Assembly (NCBI GenBank): GCA_018434075.1
Contig: JAHDQA010000052.1
Span: 1 to 64,000, forward strand
Reading direction: 5' to 3'
Source of the DNA: Tissierellaceae bacterium
GTDB taxonomy: Bacteria > Bacillota > Clostridia > Tissierellales > Tissierellaceae
DNA length: 64,000 nt
Both the position numbers and the translations under genes were made by a program. The notes beneath the pieces were generated by a model, which was not told the origin of the DNA, did no database searches, and saw only the letters and a program-made list of their open reading frames with translations. Positions 8,469 through 18,042 of this stretch are shown in pieces (the stretch's first letter is position 1; the number at the start of each line of letters is the position of its first letter).

Positions 8469-11400
8469 ATTGTTTCCTCTCTTTTATTCATTAACACAAT
8501 AGGATTATATCGACAGATATCTTGAAAATCGCACTTATAACCATAGTTATTAATGTATTTGCATTTCTTTGGCAGCGTAAATAACCCTTTATTTATCCCT
8601 TTTATGCTATTTTCTATGAAGTTTTTATTTATATGAGCAAATATTACATCCAAATTGTTTTGCAAAACTGTATTAGTTTTTCTATCAATATCGATAATTT
8701 GTCTTGTTTCATCTACAATTATCCCTGAGATTTTAGGTTTTCCTCTTTCAAGTGTTTTAGTTATGTCATAATACACAAGAGCAACACATTCAGGGTTTAA
8801 GCCTTTTGATCTAAGCAATTCTTCTACAGCAGAATAATATATAATTACCTGTATTGCATCGCCTTTTAAAATATCGCTTAACGACCCTGCATTAGACATT
8901 TTATAATCATATACTATATATCTTCCTGTAGGTTTATTCTCAGAATACTCTAAATCAACTCTATCTATACGGCCATAAATCTGTGCATTTTCAATTAAGT
9001 CATTTTCAGAAAACCATTGTTCTATAAAGAATGGTCTAAAATCTATTTTCTCATTAAATTCAACATCAATACTAATAAACTTTTTAGCTTTATCTAGAAT
9101 AATCTTTTTTGCTCTATCAGTTAAAATATCGTCAAGAACTAGTCCGTATTTTTTGAATGCTGCATCCGCTAAATATTCAATTTTCTGTTCATCATAAATT
9201 GTTTTATTATGAATAAATTCTCTATAATAGTTTGCTAATATTTCGTGGAATATATTGCCTTGATTAATACTAGAAAATATGTCTTCATCCCATCTATATA
9301 CACCTAGCCCTTGTTCAAGAAGATATTTAAAATGGCATTTATTATATGTCATTATTTTAGAAGCGCTGTATTTAGCATCGTCAAATATTTTATATACTAA
9401 CTTTTCATCAACTTTTCCATCATACTCTGTGTATATTTCACTGTTTCGCTTGTCCTCTACAGTTCTTGCCATTATGATATTATTTAGCTCTTTACTTGAA
9501 ATATTACTCAATAATACGCCAATCTCTTTTTCATGTGTTATACAGTATCTCATTAAAGCTTCATTTTTAGAATATACTGAATTGAATTCAAACCTATTTT
9601 TCATTGATCTTAGATCCTTTTTGGGATTATTTTCTCCTATCTTATACAATAGCTCATCTAAAAATTGAGATTTAGCTATATATGATCCATCTTCATTCGC
9701 TGTTCTATAACTTAAATATAGCGCTTTATTAGGCGATGCTATTGAAAATAAAAACCTTATCTTCTCTTTATCCATCTCATATTGGTTTCGATTTATTTTT
9801 GAATTATTGAATAAATCCCTTTCCCTATTAGAATATATCCCAGTATTCTTTATTATACTAGGAATTATACCTTCATTTAGCCCCATAAAAAATACATAAT
9901 CATACGTCGTGCCTCTAATCACGTCAGTAGTTAATACTTTCACTCCATAACTAAGTTTGTTATGTAATGTGACAGTTTTATCTCTTAGATAAAAATCAAG
10001 TGTAAATATAAACTCATTGTAGCTAATATCCCTATTGTAGTAAGCATATGATTTAGCAATATTATTTAAGATATCTTCAAATTCAAATAAGGCCTTTAAA
10101 TCCCTTGTCATCAAATCAAATGAAATATCATTGCTGTTGTATAAATCTGCAATTCTTTCCTTTAGCTTAAGATCATTAATTATTTTTATAAGTTCGTCCT
10201 TAAACTCCTCGAACTTAGCTTCTGATTTAAAAAGTGACAATCTTTCGCTTACCTTTTCATCAAATGCAATAAAAGACTTGCTTATTTCTCTAATCTTTGC
10301 ATCTTCTTGGGATAAATTATTTAAATACTCAGCAGTATCAATCCCTTTGTAAAAATAATTTAATATAAATAAAATGCCTTCTCTACTTTCTAGATCGATA
10401 TATGGGCTTGTTGCAATTTCTTTTAACAAATCCTTATTAAATCTGTCTGTTTTCAGTTTTAGTAACGAAATTAAAGTTCGTATAAATGGAATATTTGTGA
10501 TTTTTTCTGATTTACTCAATGCAATATGAATCCCATATTCATTAAATATATCAAGTATTTTTTCTTCATAGGCCATCTTATCAGCGATAATCAATGCTAT
10601 CCTGGATAAGTCTATGTTGTCGTTCTGCATCAATATATCCTTTATCTTACCAGCAACTTGTCTTATCTCATCCTCGATACATGGAGAATCAATGATTTCT
10701 ATTTCATTACACTTAACTTTTCCAGATTCGAATACCACACTGGATAGTTCTTTGTACTTGCTATCTTTAATGAAATCATGATAAATTATCTCAAAGTTGT
10801 TTTCCTTTGCAAATTTTAAAATCTCATTTTCTGCAAAAGACCTAACAAATGGGATATCTAAAGGTAGATGATAAATATATTCCATATTGAAGTTGTTTTT
10901 TATTGTCTTCAGTAATGTCTCTTCACTAGTTGATACATCAATATATCCATCAATTACAAATAATGTGACATCGTCAAAAAATCTTGTTTTATTTATATTT
11001 TCTATTGCTATAAATATTAAGTCATTTAAATCTAATAGGTTTAGATCTTTAAGTCTATTTGTATATTCCTTATAAATTTCAGCTAGTTCAATCGATTTAT
11101 TATAGGCAACTTTATCATTTAGCGAATTAATATTCTTCAACAAATCTTCATATCCTATGTTATTTTCTTTCAAAATTCTAATCTCGTTTAATACATTGAT
11201 GATAAATCCATTTTTGTTGTATACTTTATCAAAATAATACAACATATTGTCATCATGCATCTTTTTGATTATGTCTTCTAAAATTATGAGCGAACTTTCA
11301 TCTGTGATTATTTCTCTTTCCTCCAAAAAATCCATTGAAATCCTCATTATTAGATCATCAAATGTTATAACATCAATATTATATAATGCACCTAATTCGT

Positions 11401-11566
11401 TAAGTACACTTTCTCTTACAAATTCAATTAGTTCATCTGAAGGTGCTAAATATATTACTTTTTCATTCCTCTTTATTGTATCTACAACTCTATTAAGCAA
11501 AAAATCACCTCGATTATTTGATGCATGAATTACATTAATTTTATACTGTAATTTATTAATATTCAA
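8465..11566 (-). CDS. addB: AddB-like subunit of the helicase-nuclease complex
   Basis: This 1033-aa protein is the partner subunit of the adjacent AddA-like enzyme, in the usual addB-addA order with overlapping stop and start. It contains a UvrD-like scaffold whose Walker A is degenerate (ASNNRGDFLLN at the position of the P-loop, no GK[S/T]), so helicase activity here is unlikely. The C-terminal nuclease shows YDYKMSNAG and a downstream QVIIYYSA motif. Cys744 (YNKCHFKYL) together with C1002, C1012 and C1018 makes the Fe-S staple typical of AddB. A divergent sequence overall; RexB is the alternative name. Confidence 0.85.
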   Translation of the reverse strand: MNINKLQYKINVIHASNNRGDFLLNRVVDTIKRNEKVIYLAPSDELIEFVRESVLNELGALYNIDVITFDDLIMRISMDFLEEREIITDESSLIILEDIIKKMHDDNMLYYFDKVYNKNGFIINVLNEIRILKENNIGYEDLLKNINSLNDKVAYNKSIELAEIYKEYTNRLKDLNLLDLNDLIFIAIENINKTRFFDDVTLFVIDGYIDVSTSEETLLKTIKNNFNMEYIYHLPLDIPFVRSFAENEILKFAKENNFEIIYHDFIKDSKYKELSSVVFESGKVKCNEIEIIDSPCIEDEIRQVAGKIKDILMQNDNIDLSRIALIIADKMAYEEKILDIFNEYGIHIALSKSEKITNIPFIRTLISLLKLKTDRFNKDLLKEIATSPYIDLESREGILFILNYFYKGIDTAEYLNNLSQEDAKIREISKSFIAFDEKVSERLSLFKSEAKFEEFKDELIKIINDLKLKERIADLYNSNDISFDLMTRDLKALFEFEDILNNIAKSYAYYNRDISYNEFIFTLDFYLRDKTVTLHNKLSYGVKVLTTDVIRGTTYDYVFFMGLNEGIIPSIIKNTGIYSNRERDLFNNSKINRNQYEMDKEKIRFLFSIASPNKALYLSYRTANEDGSYIAKSQFLDELLYKIGENNPKKDLRSMKNRFEFNSVYSKNEALMRYCITHEKEIGVLLSNISSKELNNIIMARTVEDKRNSEIYTEYDGKVDEKLVYKIFDDAKYSASKIMTYNKCHFKYLLEQGLGVYRWDEDIFSSINQGNIFHEILANYYREFIHNKTIYDEQKIEYLADAAFKKYGLVLDDILTDRAKKIILDKAKKFISIDVEFNEKIDFRPFFIEQWFSENDLIENAQIYGRIDRVDLEYSENKPTGRYIVYDYKMSNAGSLSDILKGDAIQVIIYYSAVEELLRSKGLNPECVALVYYDITKTLERGKPKISGIIVDETRQIIDIDRKTNTVLQNNLDVIFAHINKNFIENSIKGINKGLFTLPKKCKYINNYGYKCDFQDICRYNPIVLMNKREETI

Positions 11567-11617
11567 TATAATAGTTAAACTATGTACATATTTTTTTATT
11601 TAAAAATCCATATATGC

Positions 11618-11650
11618 AAAAAGCTCCTTAATTCTAAGATTAAGGAGCTT
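11618..11650 (-). terminator. Intrinsic terminator upstream of addB
   Basis: Perfect 12-base arms (11621-11632 and 11639-11650) with a six-base loop, followed on the minus strand by TTTTTG. It would stop transcripts coming from the GIY-YIG/tmRNA side before addB. Confidence 0.82.
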
Positions 11651-11667
11651 GGATTAAAAAATCATGC

Positions 11668-11704
11668 GACTTGTGATCCTTCACTTCGTTCAGGATGACA
11701 AGTC
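11668..11704. repeat. REP-like inverted repeat of the VILNEVKD type
   Basis: GACTTGT and ACAAGTC flank a core that reads, on the minus strand, as TCCTGAACGAAGTGAAGGA. This core is a variant of the dispersed short repeats seen in many bacterial genomes that translate as VILNEVKD. It lies 28 bases from the left member of the 27-bp repeat pair around the GIY-YIG gene. Confidence 0.6.
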
Positions 11705-11731
11705 CAGCATTTTAAGCATATTTCAGAATCC

Positions 11732-11758
11732 TGTCATTCTGAGCGTAGCGAAGAATCT
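11732..11758 (+). repeat. Left 27-bp inverted repeat flanking the GIY-YIG gene
   Basis: The sequence TCATTCTGAGCGTAGCGAAG with short extensions is the exact reverse complement of 12059-12085. It ends three bases from the GIY-YIG stop codon. Confidence 0.9.
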
Positions 11759-11760
11759 AA

Positions 11761-12048
11761 TCATTTAAACTCCTCCGAAAAACCTTTCCTTAATGGATTT
11801 ACATCCTGTACTAATTGATTTTTCTTCTGCCTTGCCCATCCTTTAATTTCTTTTTCCCTTGCTATAGCTGAATTTACATCTGAAGTATATTCAAAATACA
11901 CCAATTTATTTACATTGTATTTTCCCGTAAAACCTTTTACTAACTTATTTTTATGCTCATATATTCTCCGCTCTAAACTATTTGTAACACCTGTATATAA
12001 AACTTTGTTGTTCCAATTAGTTAACATATATACATAGTATAAATTCAT
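11761..12048 (-). CDS. Small GIY-YIG family endonuclease
   Basis: The 95-aa product is a single GIY-YIG domain: YYVYMLTN near the start, LYTGVTNSLERRIYEHK carrying the catalytic Tyr and Arg, and a downstream Glu in AREKEIKGW, the layout of the UPF0213/YhbQ-like group. The frame stays open upstream to 12123, but those extra codons (including VILSVAKNL) come from the flanking repeat. The MNLYYVY start is therefore preferred, and it has AAGGAG just before it, although the spacing is short. The gene sits exactly between two perfect 27-bp inverted repeats. Function is unknown; such proteins are thought to act on DNA. Confidence 0.85.
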   Translation of the reverse strand: MNLYYVYMLTNWNNKVLYTGVTNSLERRIYEHKNKLVKGFTGKYNVNKLVYFEYTSDVNSAIAREKEIKGWARQKKNQLVQDVNPLRKGFSEEFK

Positions 12049-12058
12049 CACTCCTTTA

Positions 12059-12085
12059 AGATTCTTCGCTACGCTCAGAATGACA
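12059..12085 (-). repeat. Right 27-bp inverted repeat flanking the GIY-YIG gene
   Basis: Perfect reverse complement of 11732-11758. It lies 10 bases upstream of the chosen GIY-YIG start and is read through in frame by the longer ORF. Confidence 0.9.
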
Positions 12086-12200
12086 AAGCTACTACTGCAA
12101 ATAATTCCACATATATACATCAATTGTTTTAATCATAAATTCCCAATTTTCTTAATTCTATCATATAAGTTAGCTAATTTATATGAAATTTTATTTTAAA

Positions 12201-12234
12201 TAAAAACAACTAAACTCCTTGAAATCAAGGAGTT
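12201..12234 (-). terminator. Intrinsic terminator of tmRNA
   Basis: Arms AACTCCTTG and CAAGGAGTT (12213-12234) with a four-base loop, followed on the minus strand by TAGTTGTTTTTA. It lies about 30 bases past the tmRNA CCA end. Confidence 0.8.
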
Positions 12235-12262
12235 CCTATTGTATCAATATTTAGTTTATGTA

Positions 12263-12613
12263 TGGTGGAGGCGGTGGGAGTCGAACCCACGTCCGAGAAC
12301 CGATCCACAGGAGTTTCTCCGAGTGCAGCCAGTAATTTAGATTTCCTGAAGTTAACCTCCTACTGGCAGGATGAAAGCCTCAGTAGCTTCATATATTCCG
12401 TTTCTAGCTCAAAGCTTTGCTAGACTCGGTTCCCCACAAATTTGACGTTCTATTCCATGCCGTGGGCAACATAGATAGAACGAGCAGCTTAAATTAAGCT
12501 GCTAGTGCGTAATTATTATCTGCGTTTATTTTAGTTGCCACTTTTAACGTTGCTTGGCGTCAACGACTCGCTACTCCTGATTCACGACCCCCGTCGAAAC
12601 CATTTTCGCCCCC
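12263..12613 (-). ncRNA. ssrA: tmRNA (transfer-messenger RNA)
   Basis: tmRNA rescues stalled ribosomes with SmpB and tags the nascent protein for proteolysis. The 5' end GGGGGCGAAAATGGTTTCGA pairs with the 3' end, which carries a T-arm (GGTTCGACTCC) and an encoded CCA at 12263-12265. GGGGGCG and CGCCTCC form the acceptor stem with one G-U pair. The tag reading frame (12494-12523) ends with codons for ADNNYALAA and TAA, a normal clostridial-type tag. The gene lies directly downstream of smpB, the common Firmicutes arrangement. The length of 351 nt is normal. Confidence 0.97.
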
Positions 12614-12627
12614 ATATTTACATTTAC

Positions 12628-12656
12628 ATAATAGCATAAAAGTCAATAAAAGTCAA
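12628..12656 (-). promoter_or_regulatory. Promoter of tmRNA
   Basis: TTGACT (12651-12656) and TATTAT (12628-12633) on the minus strand are 17 bases apart. The -10 ends about 14 bases before the mature 5' end, which leaves a short leader that RNase P would remove. Confidence 0.65.
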
Positions 12657-12669
12657 ATTGAACATATGA

Positions 12670-13143
12670 TTATCTGTATTTTTCCTTTTCTATTTGTTGA
12701 ATTTTCCTTTCAGCATCTCTCTTGGCAATTGTTTCCCTTTTATCATAAAGTTTTTTACCTTTAGCTATTGCTAATTCTACTTTTACTTTGCCATTTTTAA
12801 AATACAATGATAGCGGTACTAGTGTATATCCTTTAATTGTTGTAAGTCCAATTAATTTTCTTATCTCTCTTTTATTTAACAATAGTTTTCTCACTCTAAG
12901 CGGATCGACATTGTAAATATTACCTTGCTCGTATGGGCTAATGTGCATATTGTATAAAAATACTTCTCCATTTTCTATATTTGCATAACTATCTTTTATG
13001 TTTACTTTGCCTTGACGTATAGACTTAACCTCAGTTCCTGTCAATACAATTCCAGCTTCTATCGTATCTTCTATAAAATAATCATGCCTTGCTTTTTTAT
13101 TTGATGCAACTATTTTTACTTGTTTGTCGTTCAAATTTATCAC
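12670..13143 (-). CDS. smpB: SmpB, tmRNA-binding protein
   Basis: SmpB binds tmRNA and delivers it to stalled ribosomes. The 157-aa protein shows the family start ([23 protein letters not shown]), the [19 protein letters not shown] core and the basic tail with [10 protein letters not shown]. It lies 2 bases after rnr and directly upstream of ssrA, so the trans-translation partners and RNase R, which degrades non-stop mRNAs and itself associates with SmpB-tmRNA, are all adjacent. Confidence 0.97.
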   Translation of the reverse strand: MINLNDKQVKIVASNKKARHDYFIEDTIEAGIVLTGTEVKSIRQGKVNIKDSYANIENGEVFLYNMHISPYEQGNIYNVDPLRVRKLLLNKREIRKLIGLTTIKGYTLVPLSLYFKNGKVKVELAIAKGKKLYDKRETIAKRDAERKIQQIEKEKYR

Positions 13144-13145
13144 TC

Positions 13146-15269
13146 CTATAATGCGATTTCTTCAGTAACCAATTCGAAGTCTATTGTCTTATTAACTAAA
13201 TCCGTTCCAATAACGCGAATCTTTACCTCGTCTCCTATTCGATATACTTTTTTTGTCAATTCACCGATAATTTGATAATTTTCTTCATCAAAGAAGTAAT
13301 AATCATCTAACATATTGCTAAAATGTATAAGACCTTCAATAGTATTATCTAACTGAACAAACATACCAAAATTTGTTACAGATGATATTAATCCTACATA
13401 TTCTTCTCCAATCTTCGAACTCATATATTCCGCTTTCTTTAAATCATCAACATCTCTTTCAGCTTCATCAGCTAATCGTTCTGTCATTGAAACATGTTCA
13501 GCGACTTCAGGCAAAATTTCTCGCAATTTTTTTTCTTTTTTGGCTGATAAATTTCCATCTAAATAATCTTTTATTATCCTGTGTATCTGTAAATCCGCAT
13601 ATCTTCTTATTGGCGAGGTAAAATGTGTGTAATACTTTGCGGCTAATCCAAAATGCATTTCATGCTCTGCGCTGTATCGAGCCTTCTGCAATGTCCTAAG
13701 TAAAAGATTAGATATAAGAGCCTCTTCTTTTTTCCCTTTTATTTCCTTTGTAATTCTCTGGAATTCTTTTGGATGAAGATCTTTTCCCTTTAGGGTATAC
13801 CCAAAATTATACAATATTTTAACAAATTGTTCGACTTTCTTTGGGTCAGGTTCTTCGTGTATTCTGTAGATAAAAGGAGCATCTAACCAAAAGAAACGTT
13901 CAGCTATTGTTTCATTAGTAACTAGCATAAACTCTTCAATCATTCTATTAGCTACTCTTCTTTCTAATCTTCTCACGTCAACTGCTTTCCCATTCTCATC
14001 AAGCTCAATATAACTTTCAGGAAAATCAAAATCTATGCTTCCCCTTTTTTCTCTTCTAATACGCAAAATATCCATTAGTTCTTTCATCAATAATAATTCA
14101 CTTTCTACATTTAATAATTCACTTGGATATTCCCTTTCAACTCCCTCAATAAGATCAGATACATCATCATAAACTAGTCTAGCTTTGCTCTTTATTATAC
14201 TTTTGTATATTTTGTGATCTTTTACTTTTCCTGATCTATCAATATCCATTATTACAGACAAAGTCAATCTATCAACATCAGGATTCAAAGAACATATATT
14301 ATTGCTTAATTCTTCCGGAAGCATTGGAATAACTCTGTCAAGTAAATACACTGAATTACCTCTCAATAATGCTTCTTTATCCAGTTGCATTTTAGGCCTC
14401 ACGTAATGAGATACATCTGCAATGTGTACTCCTAAGCGAAAAGTATTTTTGTCTAGCATCTCAATTGACACTGCGTCATCAAAATCTTTTGCGTCTTTGC
14501 CATCGATTGTGAAAATAGTTAAATTCCTATAATCAACTCTATTTTCTAAATCGTCATCATATATTTTAGCAACCCTTTTAGCTTCTTTCTTAGCTTCATC
14601 TGAAAATTTGTCTGGTAAGTTGTACTCTTTTACAATTGATAATATGTCTATTCCTTTCTCATAGCTAAATCCAAGTATGTCCGTAATTACACCTTCTGGG
14701 TTCTTATGAACTTCTGGCCACTTTGTTATCTTTGCAATAACTTTTTGTCCATTCTTTGCATTGTTTTTAGCATTTTTGGGAATAAATATATCATAAAATA
14801 TCTTTGGATTATCAGGAATCACAAATCCATAGTTCCCATTATCTTCAAAAGTTCCTATTATATCAGTATTTGCTCTTTCAATAACCTTTATAACTTCCCC
14901 TTCAGCTCTCTTATTCGGCCCTGCTTTTTTTATAATATTTACTACAACAATGTCATTGTGCATAGCTGAATCCATATTTTCAGGTGGAATAAATACATCT
15001 TCTTTCGTTTTATCATTTGGAATTAGAAATCCATATCCTCTTTCATTTGCTTCTATTCTACCTATAACCATATATTCATTATTGGTCAAAATATATCTAT
15101 CATCTTTATTTTTAACAATTAATCCTTCTTTTTCTAGAGAATTAAGAACTTTGAAGAAATCTTTTTCATCCTTTCTATTTATTCCAAAAACAAAAGCTAT
15201 TTCTTCTTTTAGCAATGGTTTGTATTCGCTTGAACTCATCAATTCAATAATTTTTTCTCTTATTGGCAT
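13146..15269 (-). CDS. rnr: Ribonuclease R
   Basis: RNase R is a processive 3'-5' exoribonuclease that degrades structured and non-stop mRNAs. The 707-aa product has an N-terminal winged-helix region, cold-shock domains, the RNB catalytic core with [13 protein letters not shown] and HIADVSHYV, and a C-terminal S1 domain. The frame is open farther upstream (to 15311). [11 protein letters not shown] is chosen because GGAGGTG stands eight bases before it and the sequence then starts like other RNase R proteins. It is transcribed together with smpB. Confidence 0.96.
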   Translation of the reverse strand: MPIREKIIELMSSSEYKPLLKEEIAFVFGINRKDEKDFFKVLNSLEKEGLIVKNKDDRYILTNNEYMVIGRIEANERGYGFLIPNDKTKEDVFIPPENMDSAMHNDIVVVNIIKKAGPNKRAEGEVIKVIERANTDIIGTFEDNGNYGFVIPDNPKIFYDIFIPKNAKNNAKNGQKVIAKITKWPEVHKNPEGVITDILGFSYEKGIDILSIVKEYNLPDKFSDEAKKEAKRVAKIYDDDLENRVDYRNLTIFTIDGKDAKDFDDAVSIEMLDKNTFRLGVHIADVSHYVRPKMQLDKEALLRGNSVYLLDRVIPMLPEELSNNICSLNPDVDRLTLSVIMDIDRSGKVKDHKIYKSIIKSKARLVYDDVSDLIEGVEREYPSELLNVESELLLMKELMDILRIRREKRGSIDFDFPESYIELDENGKAVDVRRLERRVANRMIEEFMLVTNETIAERFFWLDAPFIYRIHEEPDPKKVEQFVKILYNFGYTLKGKDLHPKEFQRITKEIKGKKEEALISNLLLRTLQKARYSAEHEMHFGLAAKYYTHFTSPIRRYADLQIHRIIKDYLDGNLSAKKEKKLREILPEVAEHVSMTERLADEAERDVDDLKKAEYMSSKIGEEYVGLISSVTNFGMFVQLDNTIEGLIHFSNMLDDYYFFDEENYQIIGELTKKVYRIGDEVKIRVIGTDLVNKTIDFELVTEEIAL

Positions 15270-15296
15270 AATACACCTCCAATATTTTAATAAATT

Positions 15297-15322
15297 ATGC
15301 TGCACCATCAAATGCGCAGCAT
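15297..15322 (-). terminator. Possible weak terminator between ddl and rnr
   Basis: ATGCTGC (15297-15303) and GCAGCAT (15316-15322) can pair. The following minus-strand sequence is only A/T-rich (AATTTATT), so read-through into rnr is likely. Confidence 0.35.
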
Positions 15323-15331
15323 GTTTTATAG

Positions 15332-16492
15332 TTATTTCCTAATTTTTGCCCCAAACTGGGTCCTTTTAAACAAATTTGAATCATAAGTATAAATATTAGA
15401 TTCTTTGTCCTTTTGTGCTCTTATTGCAATGTCAATCATTTTAGTTATCAACTCTTGAAAGCTATATCCTCTTCCTTCCCACAAGTAAAATGCAATGGAA
15501 CCTGGCATTGTGTTTATTTCATTTACAAATACTTGATTGTCTTTTACTAAAAAATCTATTCTTGCATTGCCTCTACAATCAATGGATTTAAAGGCTAATT
15601 TTGCATAATTTTCGATTTGAGTTCTTAACTCATCAGAAAGATCTGCTGGGATATTTTTGTTTTTATTGTCCCCTTTTGCACTTTTATTATTTTTAACATA
15701 TTTATCTTCAAATGAAAGTATTTCTTTCCACCCTAATGGCTCCTCACACAACGAGACTTCCAAATCATCTTCATAACCCATGACAGCACAATTGATCTCT
15801 CTTGGATTTTCAACAGCTTTTTCAATGATAATTTTTCTATCATAACTAAACGCTAGTTCTAAAGCATTCTCTAATTCTTCTTTAATTTTAATCTTGCTGA
15901 TTCCAATGCTGGATCCTAGATTTGCAGGTTTTACAAATAATGGATAAGTAATTTTTGACTCTATATCATTTAATACATATTCTCTTCTAGTTTCCCATGT
16001 GCTCCTATAATAATAGGTATAGTCTACTACTGGAATATTATTGGATTTAAAGATATCTTTCATGATTATTTTATCCATTCCAACAGAAGAACTTAGTACT
16101 CCCGCCCCTACATATGGCAACCCAATAAGTTCAAGTAATCCCTGTATAGTGCCATCTTCACCATTTGTTCCGTGAAAAGCAGGAAAAAATACATCTATAC
16201 TCTGTAAATCTTTCTTTGTGAATAGCTTTATATCATTTGGATGCAAATATAAGTTACCGTCTTTATAGTTTGGTGACATTATAATTTTTTTTGCATTCTC
16301 AAATTTTTCATTCTTAAAGCTTTCAAATCTAAGAAATGATTCTGATACCAACCATTCACCATTTTTATTAATATATATAGGTACTGGATTAAATTTTGTT
16401 TTATCAATATTCTCAATAATCTGAATTGCTGTTATTACAGATACTTCATGCTCTACACTTCTTCCGCCAAATAAAATACCAACATTTTTCAT
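15332..16492 (-). CDS. ddl: D-alanine--D-alanine ligase
   Basis: Ddl joins two D-alanines with ATP for peptidoglycan precursor synthesis. The 386-aa protein has the N-terminal GILFGGRSVEHEVSV, the ATP-grasp core (VGAGVLSSSVGMDK, YPLFVKPANLGSSIG) and the C-terminal metal-binding FVNEINTMPGSIAFYLW. It is slightly longer than the usual 300-350 aa because of an insertion around SAKGDNKNKN. The second ATG is taken because AGGGGGTAG precedes it. It lies 11 bases after a MurF-like gene. A D-Ala-D-Ser or D-Ala-D-Lac preference cannot be excluded from sequence alone. Confidence 0.93.
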   Translation of the reverse strand: MKNVGILFGGRSVEHEVSVITAIQIIENIDKTKFNPVPIYINKNGEWLVSESFLRFESFKNEKFENAKKIIMSPNYKDGNLYLHPNDIKLFTKKDLQSIDVFFPAFHGTNGEDGTIQGLLELIGLPYVGAGVLSSSVGMDKIIMKDIFKSNNIPVVDYTYYYRSTWETRREYVLNDIESKITYPLFVKPANLGSSIGISKIKIKEELENALELAFSYDRKIIIEKAVENPREINCAVMGYEDDLEVSLCEEPLGWKEILSFEDKYVKNNKSAKGDNKNKNIPADLSDELRTQIENYAKLAFKSIDCRGNARIDFLVKDNQVFVNEINTMPGSIAFYLWEGRGYSFQELITKMIDIAIRAQKDKESNIYTYDSNLFKRTQFGAKIRK

Positions 16493-16503
16493 CACTCTAC
16501 CCC

Positions 16504-18018
16504 CTATTCTGTATAAGTATCTGGCAAATCATTCTCAAATAATACTACATCCTTTGGTTTTGCTAAATTTGCAATTATTTTGGTAGCTTCATCCAAACTA
16601 TTTACAACAAATATATGATCTTCTTTAAAATTCGACTCTTTTAACCCCTCGTAGATAGGTCTAGTTCTCTTTTCACCTACTAATATTGCATAATCACAAA
16701 CTTTTCCAATGTTTGCACCAAATTCTCTGTTGTATTTTTCCTCCATTTCGCCTAATTCTATCATTCCTGGAGTTACAATTATTTTTTTACCACCTTTAAA
16801 TTGACTGATCACTTCCAATGCCGCTTTCGTGCCTTCGGGATTTGAATTGAAAGCATCGTCAATTACAATTACACCACTTGGGGAATCAATTAAGTTTAAT
16901 CTATGCTCAACAGGCTCAATTTTAGCTATCCCTTCTTTTATTTCCTCAAAATCCAATCCCATAGCTAATGCAGCAGCTACACCAGCGAGAATATTATATA
17001 TATTATGTTTACCTAATAATTTTGTAGTACATCTTATACTTCTTCCATCTTTATGTTTCAATGTAAAAGATGAACCATTTTCTGATGTTTCAATGTCTTC
17101 AACGTATATATCAACTTTGTCTTTAAGTTCTATTCCGTATAGTATCTTTTCTTTGAATGTTTTATCTGCTAATTTTCTTACATATTCATTATCGTAATTA
17201 AATATAGCGATTCCATCTGTTGGCAATTCTTCTATTAATTCATATTTTGTTTTCATGATGTTGTCTATGTTTTTAAATGTCTCTATATGAACAGGTCCAA
17301 TTGAAGTTATTATTCCAATCTTAGGTCTAGCTAATTCTGCAAGCTCTCGGATTTCACCTGGCTTTTTCGCTCCCATTTCAGCTACAAAAACTTCATGTTC
17401 TTCTTTTAAGTCATTATTAATCACTTTAGACAAACCCATTGGGGTATTATAAGACTCAGGGGTTTTTAAAACTTTATATCTTTCTGAAAGGATTGTACCC
17501 ACTATAAACTTAGTGCTTGTTTTTCCAAAGCTTCCGGTAATTCCTATTACTGTTAAACCTTTTCGATTTATTATTTTATTCTGCGCTTGTAAGTAGTAGC
17601 CTCTGTTAATTCTATCTTCTAATGGCTTAATAACAGCTGTTGACATATACATTACTACAGGCTGGAGGCAATAAAGAATAAATGTAAACGCCAAAAAACT
17701 TATTATGGAAATATATATGCTATTAAAAAGCAATTCTATTAATGTTGTGAGCGCTACTAATAAAATTACATTTAATACATAATTACATATATACAATCTC
17801 TTTGCCCTGTCAGTCATTACAAGCGGTTTTTTAACTGGTTTTTCACTGCTCTTTAGATTAAATGCAGTATTTTTATTATTCTTCAACCATTTTAAATATT
17901 CTTTAGCTTCGTATCCTTCTAATTGAGACATATGCAAAAATTTTCTTGTTCTTTTACTAAATCCTAAAGTTACAAATAAAGAAGACAATATAATGAACAA
18001 ATATGTAGTGTATTTCAA
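16504..18018 (-). CDS. Membrane-anchored MurF-like ligase
   Basis: This 504-aa Mur ligase has the P-loop GITGSFGKTST (159-169), a central domain with VAEMGAKKPGEI and HNIYNILAGVAAAL, and a MurF-like C-terminal domain with IDDAFNSNPEGTKAALE. Three hydrophobic segments (about 5-19, 78-97, 101-128) take the place of the substrate-binding N-terminal domain of true MurF. The C-terminus reads VLFENDLPDTY, not the basic tail of MurF. It may add a D-Ala dipeptide or another amino acid to a membrane-linked acceptor; that is inference. A TTG start is chosen because GGGAGG lies eight bases before it, inside the longer open frame. It follows the hydrolase gene by 24 bases. Confidence 0.85.
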   Translation of the reverse strand: MKYTTYLFIILSSLFVTLGFSKRTRKFLHMSQLEGYEAKEYLKWLKNNKNTAFNLKSSEKPVKKPLVMTDRAKRLYICNYVLNVILLVALTTLIELLFNSIYISIISFLAFTFILYCLQPVVMYMSTAVIKPLEDRINRGYYLQAQNKIINRKGLTVIGITGSFGKTSTKFIVGTILSERYKVLKTPESYNTPMGLSKVINNDLKEEHEVFVAEMGAKKPGEIRELAELARPKIGIITSIGPVHIETFKNIDNIMKTKYELIEELPTDGIAIFNYDNEYVRKLADKTFKEKILYGIELKDKVDIYVEDIETSENGSSFTLKHKDGRSIRCTTKLLGKHNIYNILAGVAAALAMGLDFEEIKEGIAKIEPVEHRLNLIDSPSGVIVIDDAFNSNPEGTKAALEVISQFKGGKKIIVTPGMIELGEMEEKYNREFGANIGKVCDYAILVGEKRTRPIYEGLKESNFKEDHIFVVNSLDEATKIIANLAKPKDVVLFENDLPDTYTE

Positions 18019-18042
18019 AAAATTTCCCTCCCAAAGCAATTA

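Noticed and set aside
12049..12123. Upstream extension of the GIY-YIG protein
   Set aside because: These codons translate the flanking repeat (VILSVAKNL), have no ribosome-binding site and do not fit the domain.
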